Assembly (NCBI GenBank): GCA_023213395.1 | Contig: CM041465.1 | Span: 248,441,741 to 248,505,740 of the forward strand | Source of the DNA: Cycas panzhihuaensis | Lineage: Eukaryota; Cycadophyta | Length of the DNA stretch: 64,000 nt | Direction: 5' to 3' | Shown: one piece after another, positions 34,040 through 45,660 of the stretch | Layout: every line of letters begins with the position of its first letter | Position numbering within the stretch: position 1 is the stretch's first letter | Made by a program: the position numbers and the translations under genes | Notes under the pieces: generated by a model | Seen by the model: the letters and a program-made list of their open reading frames with translations, nothing else | What the model was told of the DNA's origin: nothing | The model's database searches: none

Positions 34040-34931
34040 CTGAAGTAGAGATGGGCAATGTTAAAAGCATAATAGGTCTAAATTATTTGAGATTATACCA
34101 TGAGGACTCACAAGCTTAGAGTTGGCCTTATATGTTAGGACTACCCCATGATGGGATAGCCTTAGAGGTAATTCTCATTCCAGAGATTATTTTCTTATGC
34201 TCAAATTGGCTAGATGAGGATAAGATGCTTATATAGAGGCCAGATGGAAAACCTCTATATGGACGTTTCCTGACCATATTCTATCACATCTTTAACCTCT
34301 TAAAGGTAAATATAAAGTTCAATAATCTAAATTTTAAAACCGCACTCAAGAGAGACAAAGATCTCATTAAGATTGTGAATGGGTGTATGATTGATGGACT
34401 AAAGAAAGTGGTGAAGTGGAAAACACACTTACTAATAAGCTATACCCTAATATTCAAAGATGGGTCTTATTATTGACTAAAATATTCAAAAAAGAAAATT
34501 CAAGAAAAATAGAGTTATTCATGGTGTAGACCATATACTAAATACAAATGAAAATGCCTTTGCTTTTTACTAGGGATCCATCATTAGTCATAACATTATA
34601 GAATAACCTAATGAAGTAAAGTAAGGTAAGAATTTCTATATGTTAACATATCTATTATATATGATAGTTTGGTTTGTAGACTTTGGAGATGCTTTATAGG
34701 TGGATACAAAACCTAAGAGGAAACTATGACTATCTCCTTTATCTACCAAATGGTATAGGAGGACAAATATTTATTTCATTATTATTACCTCACAAATACA
34801 TTTTTTATAAAATTATAAAGACTTTAAACTTATCACTTAAAATTAGTGAGTACATACAAAAATATTTGGAAGATAGTAATGGTAAAAGAATGGGATATTT
34901 CTATCTATTCTCATATTACTACATCATTTAG
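34040..34931 (+). pseudogene. Unassigned coding-like remnant
   Basis: The plus strand shows SNWLDEDKMLI, a stop, then RPDGKPLYGRFLTIFYHIFN and IVNGCMIDGLKKVVKWKTHL (34.19-34.43 kb). An open frame of 82 codons (34683-34931) reads WIQNLRGNYDYLLYLPNGIG and so on. No family was recognised. Codon-like text and sparse stops suggest an old protein, perhaps an accessory ORF of an LTR element. Confidence 0.3.
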
Positions 34932-35839
34932 ATTAATGGCCATAGTGTTTTTACAAATTGCTTGCCCTAATACCCATAAAATTAAGTTTGTTTCTTTAAA
35001 ATTTAGAGGCAAATAGTAGTTGTTAAAGGGAAGCTAATCATGAAGCAGAAGAAATCACCTTTATAAAAACCACTAATAATAATTAGATATTGAAGCGTTG
35101 ATAAATGGTCAGAGGTCAAGAGTTATAGTACTCAATATAGGGCATTGTATTTTAAGTGTATTATTAAGAGGTATTATGATCCAAATGGGGTAATAAAGAG
35201 ATACCTTTCATTCATTGGATTGGTACATATCCCACATTAGCCAAATGTGTTATAACCTCTAAAAAGCCCTAACTTAGAGAAAGTCATCTACATGTTGGCC
35301 ATATCCTCACCTCTTAGAAGTCTATGAGTTAAACCTAAGAAACAAGTTGATGAAAGATTTGGGTAAGAAGGAGAAGTCAATCCCTCTTATAGACTTATAG
35401 AGAATAGTCTAAGACATAACTTTAGAATCTTATCCAACCATATGAGGAGCATAAGGAAAAGGTAAAGAAAAAGTAATTTCATCTCCCTCTCCTAAGTAAA
35501 CCCCAATTGTCACCTCATAAACTTTAATTGTAAGGACACTTCCTAAGAAAATCAAATAGAGAACAAATGATAAGGGAAGCCACTTTATGTGGGAATGCTT
35601 CTAATAAAACTATAGTTGTGTAACCTCAGGAGTCAATCAATAAAATTTTATGGGATTTCCCCATTGTAACCTCAATATATATAGCCATAGAGGTTACACA
35701 ATAATTAAAAGAGTAATAAGGAGAAATTCTCTTGGTTAATCCTTTATATGAAAGGTATGAAGCTAAAATAGATCTTAGTGAAATTCCAAGGCTAAATGAC
35801 ATGAAGTGCAATATCTTTTTGTATTAAATGGGCACAAGA
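34932..35839. other. Decayed repeat DNA, no gene assigned
   Basis: Pieces of plus-strand coding-like text continue with many stops. No motif could be identified. Confidence 0.3.
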
Positions 35840-36511
35840 TGTGAGCTTCATAAAGATTTTCTATTAGAGAGTATTTTTTTATATTGTGGGTTGCTTGTTA
35901 TTTGCTAAAAAAAGTATAGAGACTTCTTTGTTTTGATGTTATATAAAATCATATGCCATATAGTTTACTAAGTGGATAGAAGCTTTACTACACATCTTAC
36001 TATATGTGTTAGGAGTTTTAATCTAGGTCCTTATTTAGTGGCAAATTCATGAATATATGTGGTGTAATCTAGTACATAATCATTTTAGGCAATAAATTTC
36101 ATGTGATTACTTAGTTATTCATGTCTCTTTTATTATAATCATTACATCCCTATCATTTATCATTATTACATGACCACTCTTCAGTAGGTAGAAATGGTTG
36201 TACTAGCACATATGATGGTTAGTATTAGCCATTAACCTTTGTCAATGAGCCACCTATATCTATTAATAGAAATTAAGGTCACTTTTCTTACCAATGGTAT
36301 CTAGTGTAAAGAGGCCTCTTATGCCTATTTAAGACCAAATTATTTTAAAAAGAGGGCTATTGAGTCTTATTATTTCTAGAGAGGTTATACTTTAGTACCC
36401 CTTGTTAAGAAACCATCCCTTATCTCTCTTCTTCTTAAGTCTTATATTTCTCTTCTTATAATTATCCCACATTACATAACAAACATCTAACTCTAATCAG
36501 GTCATGTAACT
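35840..36511 (+). repeat. Probable 5' LTR and leader of host gypsy element (borders not resolved)
   Basis: The stretch lies directly upstream of the gypsy gag at 36512. A TATA-like CCTATTTAAGACC near 36.33 kb and a pyrimidine-rich downstream part are LTR-like. No PBS was found and the partner LTR would be past the right window edge. Confidence 0.35.
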
Positions 36512-37352
36512 ATGGCCCTAAAGATCAATGCAGAGTGGAGCAAATACCTTAATGATATGATGGGGTCCCTTCAAGGGGAAATGAACACTATGATGGATAA
36601 GTTTAAAGATCAAATTAAAGATATTTTCAAAGAACTTAAAGATCTTTCAAGTCAATTAAACTTACTAAAATATAATGAGGGATCTTGAAAGGGGAAGGAC
36701 AAGATAGGGAGTGAAGGTGATCATCATAACTAAGGAGGGTTACGATCCAATTATCTCCTTAAGGTGGAAATTAGGAAATTCAATAGAAAAGATGTTAGGA
36801 CTTGAGTCAACCAAATGGAACAATTATTTAGTCTTTACTGAGTGCCATTTGATAAAAAAATCATATTAGCTTCCTTACATATGGAATTAGAGCCCTTCAA
36901 TTGGTACTAATAGATAAAGAAAAAGTGTGAAGGATTATTGTATAAGAGGGAAAACTTTATGGAGGATCTTTCAGTGTAGTTTAATAATATTTGGGATGAT
37001 GACTACTTGAGTTAATTGGCTAAACTTAAACAAGAAGGAATAGTATCAGAATATACTACAGAATACCAAAAATTGGCCACCCTAATTGATGATCTTAATA
37101 ATGAAAAATTACTCAAATTCTATATAAAAGAAGATATATGACATAAACTATACTTGTTAAAACTGAGTATCCTAACAAAATCAATCATAATAACATGACA
37201 AATTGAAGCTAAAAATAGGGCTATTTAAAAATACAATATGATAGGTGAAGAAAAAAGAAGCCTATACATTCTTACAGTACGAAGGATGACAATTAAAGAA
37301 ATAGATGAGAAAAGGCTAAAGGGTGTTTATTTTCGATGAAATAAGAAGTGGA
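36512..37352 (+). pseudogene. Host gypsy gag (5' part of the nest)
   Basis: It starts at ATG 36512 (MALKINAEWSKYLNDMMGS), followed by a Lys/Asp-rich predicted coiled coil. The Ty3/gypsy gag core follows with stops: NQMEQLFSLY, FDKKIILASLHMELEPFNWY, then LAKLKQEGIVSEYTTEYQKL and FYIKEDI. Several stops replace Trp or Gln of the family pattern. The frame ends at the ATAAA target site of Copia-3 (37353-37357) and its element continues at 42596. Confidence 0.9.
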
Positions 37353-37357
37353 ATAAA

Positions 37358-37564
37358 TATAGAAGAAATTCACTTAGTTGTTTTATTAATCATTTGTAAG
37401 TCTTTAAATACATCTCAAGGTGTACAAGACAAATGGCAACTACTTAATGAGATAGTGCCACTTATCACACTAAAGAAGAAAGAGGGAGATGATACATGAC
37501 CCTTACAAGGGACTTTTGATGTCCTAGATAAAATACTAACCTAAATAAAACATTACCTTTTACA
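37358..37564 (-). repeat. Copia-3 3' LTR
   Basis: On the minus strand it starts TGTAAAAGGTAATG and ends in TATA instead of the usual CA. It matches 42390-42595. Confidence 0.95.
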
Positions 37565-37829
37565 CCCCCTCTTAATGTTTTATTTATTTTAGTCCTAAAT
37601 AATTTCTAGAGCCAATAAATTTTTCTCTACTAAGAGGTTTGGTAAGAATATCTGCAATTTAATTTTTTGATGTACAATGTAGAAGCTTAACTTCTTTATT
37701 CTGGACTTTTTCTCTAATAAAATGGTGATGTATTTCTATATGTTTGGTTCTTGCATGCAACACTAGATTCTTTATCATTTTGATTATACTCTGGTTATCA
37801 TAGAATACCTGAGCTGACATTGACTGTTC

Positions 37830-38100
37830 TTATCCAAGGTCCTTAAGGAGTTGTCTAATCCTAACTCCCTCATATTTTGCATTGACAACTAACTTGTACT
37901 CTACTTCTATTGAGGATAAAGCAATTGTGCATTGCTTTTTGCTGCTCCAAGAAATTAAAGTTGTTCTTAGAAAGAAGCAATATCTTGATGGCGATTTCCT
38001 ATCTATTCTGTCTCTAACCCAGTCAAAATCATAGAAACCTATTAGTTGCATATTGTTATCCTTTCTATATTCTAATCCAAGATTCATTATCCCCTTTAGT
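37830..38100 (-). pseudogene. Copia-3 RNase H remnant
   Basis: The minus strand reads GFYDFDWVRDRIDRKSPSRY, then WSSKKQCTIALSSIEVEYK, matching the copia 'G-SDSDWAG...KSTSGY...WSSKKQ--VALSSTEAEY' pattern. The first motif has Asp-Phe-Asp-Trp in place of Asp-Ser-Asp-Trp. It is followed to the left by spacer and LTR. Confidence 0.85.
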
Positions 38101-38161
38101 GAGTTATTTTGGGATCTTTCACAAACCTAGAAACTACACCAACTACATAGGATATATCTGG

Positions 38162-39010
38162 TCATGTAGATGTAAGGTAAATTAGACAACCAATCAGTTG
38201 TTTATAGAGAGTTGTATCAACTAATTGTGCTTCTTGTTTAGTGTCTAACACACATCTAGTTTCCATTGGAGTGGCAACACTATTACAACTTTCCATATTA
38301 AATTTGTTTAATAGGTTTTTGACATACTTTGACTGTGATAGGATAACAGATTCATTATTTTGTCCTATTTCTATTCCCAAATAATAATGTAGCATCCCAA
38401 GGTTTGTCATTTCAAGTACCTTTTTAAATTACTTCTTGATAAAGGTGATTGAGTTTTCATCATCTCCTATAATTAGCATGTCATCCACATATACTACAAT
38501 GATGGAGGTTAATATTTAATTAAATTTCATATACAAGTTATGATCTGACTCATATTTATGAAAGCCATTTTATGTTAGATATGTATCTAGTTTGGTATAC
38601 CAAGCTCTCGAGGTTTGTTTGAGTCTATACAAGGCCTTTTCTAGCTTGCAGACTAGATTTTCTTGACCAAGATTTATATATCCTTCAAGCTGATATATAT
38701 ATACTTCTTCTTGGAGATCTCCATTTAAAAGGTGTTTTTAACATCCATTTGATAAATTTTCCATCCTTTCTGAGTAGTAATAACAATCATCATTCTTACA
38801 GTGTTTAACTTAGCTACTAGTGAGAATATTTCTTCATAGTCAATTCTAGTCATTTGTATTTAGCCTTTTGCCACTAATCTCGCTTTGTACTTCTTGATTT
38901 CACCATTTAGTTTTTCTTTTACTTTATATACCCATTTGTAGTTTACAATGGGTTTAGCTTTAGGACATGTTACTAAGTCCCACATTCTATTTTTATAAAT
39001 GGCTTTCATT
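38162..39010 (-). pseudogene. Copia-3 reverse transcriptase remnant
   Basis: The minus strand shows MTNLGMLHYYLGIEIGQN, then the catalytic VVYVDDMLIIGDD near 38.47-38.51 kb with both Asp kept. The N-terminal RT blocks run to about 39.0 kb with stops. The enzyme is dead because of nonsense and frame changes around 38.4-38.9 kb. Confidence 0.88.
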
Positions 39011-39033
39011 TCCACATCATCTATAGCTATTCT

Positions 39034-40130
39034 TTAAGCTTGAAAATTTCTTGCTTTTATGTAGGTGTTCAGTTTAATAGAATAGATTAAGGCTTGGGGC
39101 TTCTGAGACATTGTTCGATGTTTAAACACCTCTCCTCTTATTTCTTCAAGAGTTTTGAGGTACCACTTTGGTACCCTTTTAGAGACTAATTCTTGTGATG
39201 AATTAGTTTCTTCATCTTCTAGATGGAGGTTCATATCACTTATTTGTTGTGTATTAGATGGATGGACACTAGAATCATTTGCTTGTTAAGTATCATATGA
39301 TGAAGTATCACTTTTAGTGCTGTCAGAAGTAATATCTTATTTATCTTTTAGCTAAGCTATTTTCATGTTTTGATAACTGATATTTATTTCTTGATGCTCA
39401 ACTTTAGTGATTCTTTTCTTTTCATCAAATACTACATCTTTACTTATGTAAAGTTTATTTGTCTTTAGATCAAGACATCAGTATGCCTTTGAACGACTGC
39501 TAGATCCAACCATTATGCATTTTATGCTTTTATTATCTAGTTTGGTTCCTTTTTTATTAAGAACATATATATATGCTTTGCATCCAAAAATCTTAAGATG
39601 ACTTGCATTTGGTTTATGGCCTGTCCATACCTCTTTAGGTGTTATTTTACCCAGTGCTTGAGTTGGACTCCTGTTGATTAAGTACACAATTGTGCTTACA
39701 ACCTATGCCTAATATTTCCTTATGACATTGTTCTCGCTTAGCATACACGATCCATTTCTAAGATTATTCTATTCATTCTTTCTACTAACCCATTTGATTG
39801 TGGTGTATACAGAGTTGTGACTTGTCTGCAAATTCCATTCATTTTATAGAAATGAAAAAACTCATTAGGCATGAACTCGTCATCTCTATCTAAATGGACA
39901 CATTTGATTTTTTTGTTGCTTTCCACGTCTACTTTGGTTTTAAATTCTTTGAAATAATCGAATGCTTCTGATTTGCTAAAAAAAATATATATCCATGTCT
40001 TTCTGGAAAAGTCATCAATAAAGGTTAGGAAGTACCTTGCTCCATTTGTTGAAATCGATGTAAATGGACCACATAAATAGTGTGAATTAGTTCCAACTTA
40101 TCTTGTGCATGCCATGTGCCTTTTGAAAAG
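39034..40130 (-). pseudogene. Copia-3 integrase remnant
   Basis: It contains CVHLDRDDEFMPNEFFHFYK, where the usual 'RSDNGGEF' has become DRDDEF. TLYTPQSNGLVERMNRI keeps the conserved 'TPQQNG-ER-NR' block. YLINRSPTQAL and a PKEVWTGHKPNASHLKIFGC stretch end the domain (39478-39687). Several stops interrupt it. Confidence 0.88.
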
Positions 40131-40430
40131 GAAATCCTATGTTGTTTTCCCATCATGCAACTTTTGCATACAAATGAATTAAATTGAATATTAGGCATGC
40201 CATTTACCATCTTCAATTTTTTTAGTTTTTCTAGTCTATCATGAGAGATATGACTATACTTCAAATGCCATATTTCATCAATATCATTGTTGGTCACAAC
40301 AAGAGAATTTACATCAGAAGCAGATATCGTAGGTCCTTTATCAGGCATCACAGGAGTGGAAAGAGGTTTATACAACCTATTACATTTTTCTCCTTCAGCT
40401 ATTACAACACTATTCTTTTTCATGTTAAGG
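40131..40430 (-). pseudogene. Copia-3 GAG-pre-integrase domain
   Basis: The minus strand reads WHLKYSHISHDRLEKLKKLK, then FVCKSCMMGKQHRISF. This corresponds to the 'LWH-RLGH...C--C--GK' zinc-binding region in front of copia integrase. The Leu-Gly-His of the family is Tyr-Ser-His here. Confidence 0.88.
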
Positions 40431-40539
40431 ATATAACAATGGCCATTTTCATTAAATATTGTTCTTAGTTTTTTTTTGCTTAACTAAGACACTCATAGGA
40501 GATTTTTCTTCATTCTTGGTACAAGAAAACATTGCCTAT

Positions 40540-40755
40540 TCATTGGATTTTTCCATCAACATTTATGGCAATTTGTCTTATTCCTTTTATATGTAAATGA
40601 AAAGTATCTCCTAATTTCATAGATTTATTAAGATCATATGTTTTAAGAACTTCAAACCATTCTTTAATTTCAGGCATATGATGTGAGGCTCCTAAATCAA
40701 TGTACCAATTTTTTGATGCACTGGCACTTGCTGTTAACGCTACTATGAAGATCAT
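40540..40755 (-). pseudogene. Copia-3 protease remnant
   Basis: The motif reads NWYIDLGASHHM. The catalytic Asp is present but the Ser of DSGA is Leu, one transition from a Ser codon. EIKEWFEVLKTYD follows as in the family. Confidence 0.85.
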
Positions 40756-40894
40756 TTCTGCTTCTTCTTCTGTTGAATCTCGTTCTCTACTATAGTTTCT
40801 GGATACTTGCCTCCTATTTTTAATTTCAATTCTTCTCTAATGACATTGGTAAGGATAGTAGCATGTTTGTTTGTAATGGTAGTATACATTGAAG

Positions 40895-41696
40895 GCTTCA
40901 TAGATACTTGAGAAATGACCTAGTTTGCCATAATTAAAACAAACTCTAACATCACATGGTATATTTATAATTGTTTTTCCTCGGCCTCTGCCTTTAATCT
41001 AGTGACCTCTGTATCCACTCGTTGCTCTTCCTCGTGTTTTGAAGTTATATTGACCTCGTCCTTGACTTCCTAAGTGAAGTTTGGTGACAAGTGCTTGAAT
41101 TTCCATGTCTTCTTCATATCTTTGATTCATCTTCTCTTGACCAAGCATGTGTCCTGTAAGAACATCAAGGGTCATTGTGGTAGTTTGTCCTCCACTTGTC
41201 AATATGTTAACCATGTTATCAAATGATTTGGATAATTTATTAAGCATAAGATATATTAACTTACTGTATGCTATTTTATTCCTAGTTGTGAGAAGAGTAG
41301 TTTTGATGTTGGTCAACCTAGTCATGAAATGAGATACTGTTTAGCCTTCTTTCATCCTAAGCTTGTAGAGTTCCTCCCTGAGTGCAAAAATTATGGTTTC
41401 ATTTTTTCGACTGAACATGGAGGACATTATTTTCCAAATTTTATGAGCATTTTCAACACCGTCTACATGGATTAGTATGGTATCAAAGATTGAATATTTG
41501 AGGATAGATACAACAATGTTATTTCTTTCTTTCCAATTTAGTAGATCAACTATATTAATGGGTTGTTTTTCATCACCAGTGGTGATTGTCCATGCATGCT
41601 TTGCTCTTAAGAGGCCCTTTATCTTAATTTCTAAATACTAAAATTTAATTTAGTTAACTTATTAGCTTCAAGCAATGATCCAACAGAGGAGGCCAT
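40895..41696 (-). pseudogene. Copia-3 gag remnant
   Basis: It starts at ATG 41696 (MASSVGSLLEANKLTKLNFS). The core includes RAKHAWTITTG, IWKIMSSMFSRKNETIIFAL and VSHFMTRLTNIKTTLLT (open from 41325). It has several stops. The zinc knuckle near 40.93 kb reads CFNYGKLGHF, with Tyr in place of the second Cys. The Arg/Gly-rich tail (SQGRGQYNFKTRGRATSGYR) is kept. Confidence 0.88.
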
Positions 41697-42377
41697 GATC
41701 AACCAAAAAAATCTGATTTCTGTGTGTAGAAATGAGGTTGTATGGCTGTATGGATTTTCATGCAGAATCCAAAGTGTACAGATGAAAGGAAAAAGGGTGT
41801 TAACTAAAAGATCTTGCAAATGGGTATCCAAATCTAGTATCAGTTTTTTGAAACTCTCTCTAATCTGAGAAAAATGACACTGGAAAACTGCAAATCCATG
41901 CACTTAGGGTTTTTGGAAATTTGATGAAAAAATACACAAAATGGGAGAAAAAACTAGCAAATCATAACTTAATCTCTTCAGTTTTAAATAGACAAGGGAT
42001 TAAATACTCAATACCCAAAATTTAACTTGAATTTTTAAGAAAATTTGTAGGAGAAGAAATCCAAACCTGCACATAGAGAAATCTAGCCAAAAGTCCATCA
42101 AAAAGTCTTCAAATCACATCATCTCAGAAGAAAAAAATGTTGAGGGGACCCCGATCTATGATCTAGCCAAGCTTTGTGAGATTCTGATGACTTTGATTTT
42201 TGACATTCGTACTATTCTGTACAGTTCCATACTCTAATCTGTACATAGAAAGAATTCCTTTTGAGATTTGCTTGATGAATATCTTAAACTCCTTAGACTT
42301 CTTCAATTGCCTTGATCTAATGCTTCTTTGATTCCTAAAGACCTAATTCTCTTATAGGCAGATGGACTCAATAGCTT
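41697..42377 (-). other. Copia-3 5' leader
   Basis: About 680 bp between PBS and gag. One open frame of 90 codons (41631-41903) crosses the gag start and is not a known domain. Confidence 0.7.
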
Positions 42378-42389
42378 GTTTTGATACCA
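42378..42389 (-). other. Copia-3 primer binding site
   Basis: The minus strand reads TGGTATCAAAAC, two mismatches from the TGGTATCAGAGC initiator tRNA-Met site, touching the 5' LTR at 42390. Confidence 0.85.
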
Positions 42390-42595
42390 TATAAAAGAAA
42401 TTCACTCAGATGCTTTATTGATCATTTGTAAGTCTTTAAATACATCTTAAGGTATACAGGATAAATGACAACTACTTAATGAGATGGTGCCGCTTGCCAT
42501 ACTAAAGAAGAAAGGGGGAGATAATACGTGACCCTTACAAGGGACTTTGATGTCCTAGATAAAGCATTAGCCTAGATAAAACATTACCTTTTATA
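42390..42595 (-). repeat. Copia-3 5' LTR
   Basis: Partner of 37358-37564. Its inner bases touch the PBS and its outer end is followed by ATAAA. Confidence 0.95.
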
Positions 42596-42600
42596 ATAAA

Positions 42601-43130
42601 GACCATAAATATTCAGAAAGATGACTATTCATCATTGAAGATACATAGGAAGAACATCTAGAAGAAGCTATGGTAGGATCTTACACTATTCTAGAGCCAC
42701 TAAACATTGAAGAAGATGACATAACTACAATATCTATCTATGATTTAGTAGGGATTATAGCTCCATAAGCCTTAAAGATTATAAGATACGTCAAGAAAAA
42801 GAGGGTAATTATCTTAATTGATTTAGGGTATACATATAATTTTATCAATAGGAAACTTATAGAAGAATTAAATTATTTTCCTTACCCAGTTAAGAATTTT
42901 CAAGTTAGGGTTGCCAGTGGTGGCACATTAGCCTATGGAAGTAAATATCATAATATTAAAATGACTATGGGAGATTACTAATTGGCTTCCTTAATATATA
43001 CCATTCCAGTGGGAGTGGTCGGTGTGGTTTTGGGAGTGCAATGGCTTAAAACATTAGGCTCTTTTCAACTTAACTTGGAGGAATTGTTTATCCACTTTAA
43101 CTTAGGAGGGCAATAATACCAACTCAACAG
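42601..43130 (+). pseudogene. Host gypsy protease remnant
   Basis: The plus strand reads VIILIDLGYTYNFINRKLIE where gypsy proteases read 'ALIDSGSTHNFI'. The Asp is kept but Ser-Gly-Ser has become Leu-Gly-Tyr. Downstream GVVLGVQWLKTLGSFQLNLE matches the second retropepsin block. Acidic text precedes it. The gene continues directly from the gag at 37352 once Copia-3 is removed. Confidence 0.88.
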
Positions 43131-43279
43131 AATTACCCCACCTCCATTGTAGGTCATTAGTTGACATAGGATGGAGAAGCTTCTAAGAAAAGGAGGAACA
43201 TGACTTATAGCTAGATGTTATGCATTAGAAGGGCATGAGTTACTAACAGAGGAAGATCTTCCTAAGGACAATAATCTAA

Positions 43280-44200
43280 CACCAGAATTGCAAGAAGTGT
43301 TATTTAAACATAGTAAGGTTTTTGAAGATATTCTTAAGGGGCTTCTTCTAGAAAAGGAATAAGATCATGCCATAGAACTCATTTCTGGTAGTAATCCACT
43401 CAGAATTCAACCTTACAGATATCCTTATCAACAGAAGAATGAGATTGAAAGATTGGTGTATGAACTTCTTGAAGTTAGGGATATTAGAGAAAGTAAAAGC
43501 ACTTTTTTAGCACTAGTAATATTGGTAAAAAAAAAAGGATGGATCCTTTTGTATGTGTGTAGTTTATCAAGAATTAAATAAAATTATTATTAAAGATAAA
43601 TTCCCCATACTGATGATTAATGGGTTATTAGATTAATTAAATGGAACAACCCTTTTTACTACCATAGATTTAAAATTTGGATATTACCAAATTAGAATCA
43701 AAGTTGCTGATACTCACAAAACAACTTTCCACACCCGTGAGGGCCACTATGAATTCTTTGTTCTGCCTTTCATCTTAACTAATGCATCAACCACATTCTA
43801 AGGGCTTATGAATAAAATCTTTTGACCTTACTTAAGGAAGTTTGTCTTGGTGTTTTTTGATGACATATTAATACATAATCGAATAAAGAAAAAACATCTT
43901 AAACATGTTAATAATATTTTGTAATTATTAGAAGATAATAAACTCTTTGTAAATAGATCAAAATATAACTTTGGAAGGCATGAAGTGGAGTACTTAGGGA
44001 ATATCATCTCACAAAAAGGAGTTAAGGTTGACCCAAAGAAGATTGAAGCCATAGTAAATTGGACGCAACTTAAAAACATCAAAGGGCTACGTGGATTCCT
44101 AGGTTTGATGGGGTACTACCAAAAATTTATTAAAGGATATGCCAAGATTGTAGCATCTTTGACACATTTATTAAAGAAGGATTCATTCATATAGATAGAT
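43280..44200 (+). pseudogene. Host gypsy reverse transcriptase remnant
   Basis: The plus strand shows AIELISGSNPLRIQPYRYPY, KDGSFCMCVVYQELNKI and FTTIDLKFGYYQIRIK. The catalytic site at 43849-43869 reads VFFDDIL, with both Asp kept. Then SKYNFGRHEVEYLGNIISQK and LRGFLGLMGYYQKFIKGYAK complete the Ty3/gypsy pattern. A few stops and a short oligo-A run at about 43.53 kb, with an apparent frame change, disable it. Confidence 0.93.
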
Positions 44201-44608
44201 ATTGTTATGGAAGCCTTTGAGAGCCTAAAGGTATCCATGACTACCGCCCCAATTTTAATAACTCCTTACTTCACTAAAACATTCGTCATTGAATATGATA
44301 CCTTAGGACAAGGTATTGGAGCAGTCCTCATACAAGAAAGGGGGTCCATAGCCTTTGAAAGTTGAAAGCTAAAGCCCAAGGACTTAATCAAGTCTACATA
44401 TGAAAAGGAGATGATGGAAATCCTACAAGCAATTAAAAAATGATGCTAATATTTACTTGGAACCCACTTCAAAATAAAGATTGACCATAAAAGCTTGAAG
44501 TATTTCCTAAAACAAAGGTTAGCTTCTGAGGAACAACAAAAAAGGGTCTTTAAAATGCAAGGTTTTTATTTTGAAATCATATACAAAAAGGAAATCATAT
44601 ACAACAGT
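44201..44608 (+). pseudogene. Host gypsy RNase H remnant
   Basis: The plus strand reads TAPILITPYFTKTFVIEYD, then GQGIGAVLIQE, YEKEMMEILQAIKK and KSLKYFLKQRLASEEQQK. This corresponds to the gypsy RNase H domain. The text stops at the TACCC target duplication of Copia-2 (44609-44613) and resumes past 63096. Confidence 0.9.
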
Positions 44609-44613
44609 TACCC

Positions 44614-45079
44614 TGAGAGAAAGAGGCAGTATGCACAATATCACATGATCAAAGAAATAATCATACACAGGTAAAATCTGATATTGCACATGTACACATG
44701 ATGTGGTAGGTGGAAAACCCCTTCTAGGGAAGAAAAACCACCTCTCTAAGTTTTAAATTTATTGACTTGGAAACCTTACATAAAACCTTGACAATATTAC
44801 CCTTTACATGAAAACCAACCTTTAAAATAGGCTTATGACAACCTCCTAGATCCTTGGAACCAATTCCTAGAATCTAGGAAAGGCTATTTGAAGAAAGAGA
44901 GGTTCGTTAAAATGGGCAGTTGCACATTTCAACGACCTTCACATAATAATTAACAATTAACATAAACTTTATAAAACTAAACATTTACATCACTTAAATT
45001 CACATTTATACATGTGATCAAAAGATAACATTATCATAAAACTAATATTAATATAAAGCTAATATTAACATTCCTAACA
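44614..45079 (-). repeat. Copia-2 3' LTR
   Basis: It pairs with 62631-63096. On the minus strand it starts TGTTAGGAATG and ends CTCTTTCTCTCA. Most differences between the pair are transitions. Confidence 0.96.
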
Positions 45080-45088
45080 CCCTCCTTT
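45080..45088 (-). other. Copia-2 polypurine tract
   Basis: AAAGGAGGG on the minus strand, directly next to the LTR start TGTT. Confidence 0.85.
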
Positions 45089-45109
45089 AATACTAGCTTT
45101 TATACAATA

Positions 45110-45660
45110 TAGAAAAATAAAGTTTTCATCATGTTGATCCCCCTTTGATGGAGACTTCTTTTATCTTTAACAAATCTCGCAAGCTTAAAAACTTGACTTC
45201 AGTCAATGACTTGGTAAGGATATCAACAACCTGTAGATCTGTAGGACTATAAGACAAATGAATAATATTATCAGTAACATGATTACGAATAAAGTGTTGA
45301 TATAATTCTATGTGTTTAGTTTTAGAATAAGCAACTGGATTTGTAGCAATAGCAATAACACCTTGATTATTAGCTTCAATTTCTATAGAAGAGTTAGGAA
45401 ACAGACCAATTTTATTTAAAAGAGATTTGAGACAAAGTGTTTCTTTACTTGCTTCAACGAGTGCTTGATATTCAACTTCGGTTGTTGATAGAGCTAGAGT
45501 TTGTTATTTTTTACTAGACCATGTGATAGGTGAGGAATCTAGAAAAAATATATAACCTGTTGTGGACTTATGGTCATTTGTGTCGCCTGCCCAATCTAAA
45601 TTAGTATACCCTGTTAAGGTTAGAGGTTTACTGCAAAAATTATAAGTTAGTCCATAAAAA
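45110..45660 (-). pseudogene. Copia-2 RNase H remnant
   Basis: Minus-strand text at about 45.4-45.6 kb corresponds to the copia 'WAGDTNDHKSTTGYIF' and 'LALSTTEVEYQAL' blocks. Continuing toward 45.2 kb is the typical helix with the 'NQG-IAIA-NP' motif. Several stops are present. Confidence 0.8.

Larger units (their letters stand above)
37358..42595 (-). mobile_element. Copia-3: decayed Ty1/copia element
   Basis: Short LTRs (37358-37564, 207 bp; 42390-42595, 206 bp) differ at about 25 positions, nearly all transitions. Target duplication ATAAA is at 37353-37357 and 42596-42600. The PPT (AAGAGGGGG on the minus strand) adjoins the left LTR and the PBS (TGGTATCAAAAC) the right LTR. Gene order on the minus strand is gag, protease, integrase, RT, RNase H, all broken by stops. 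Confidence 0.96.
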
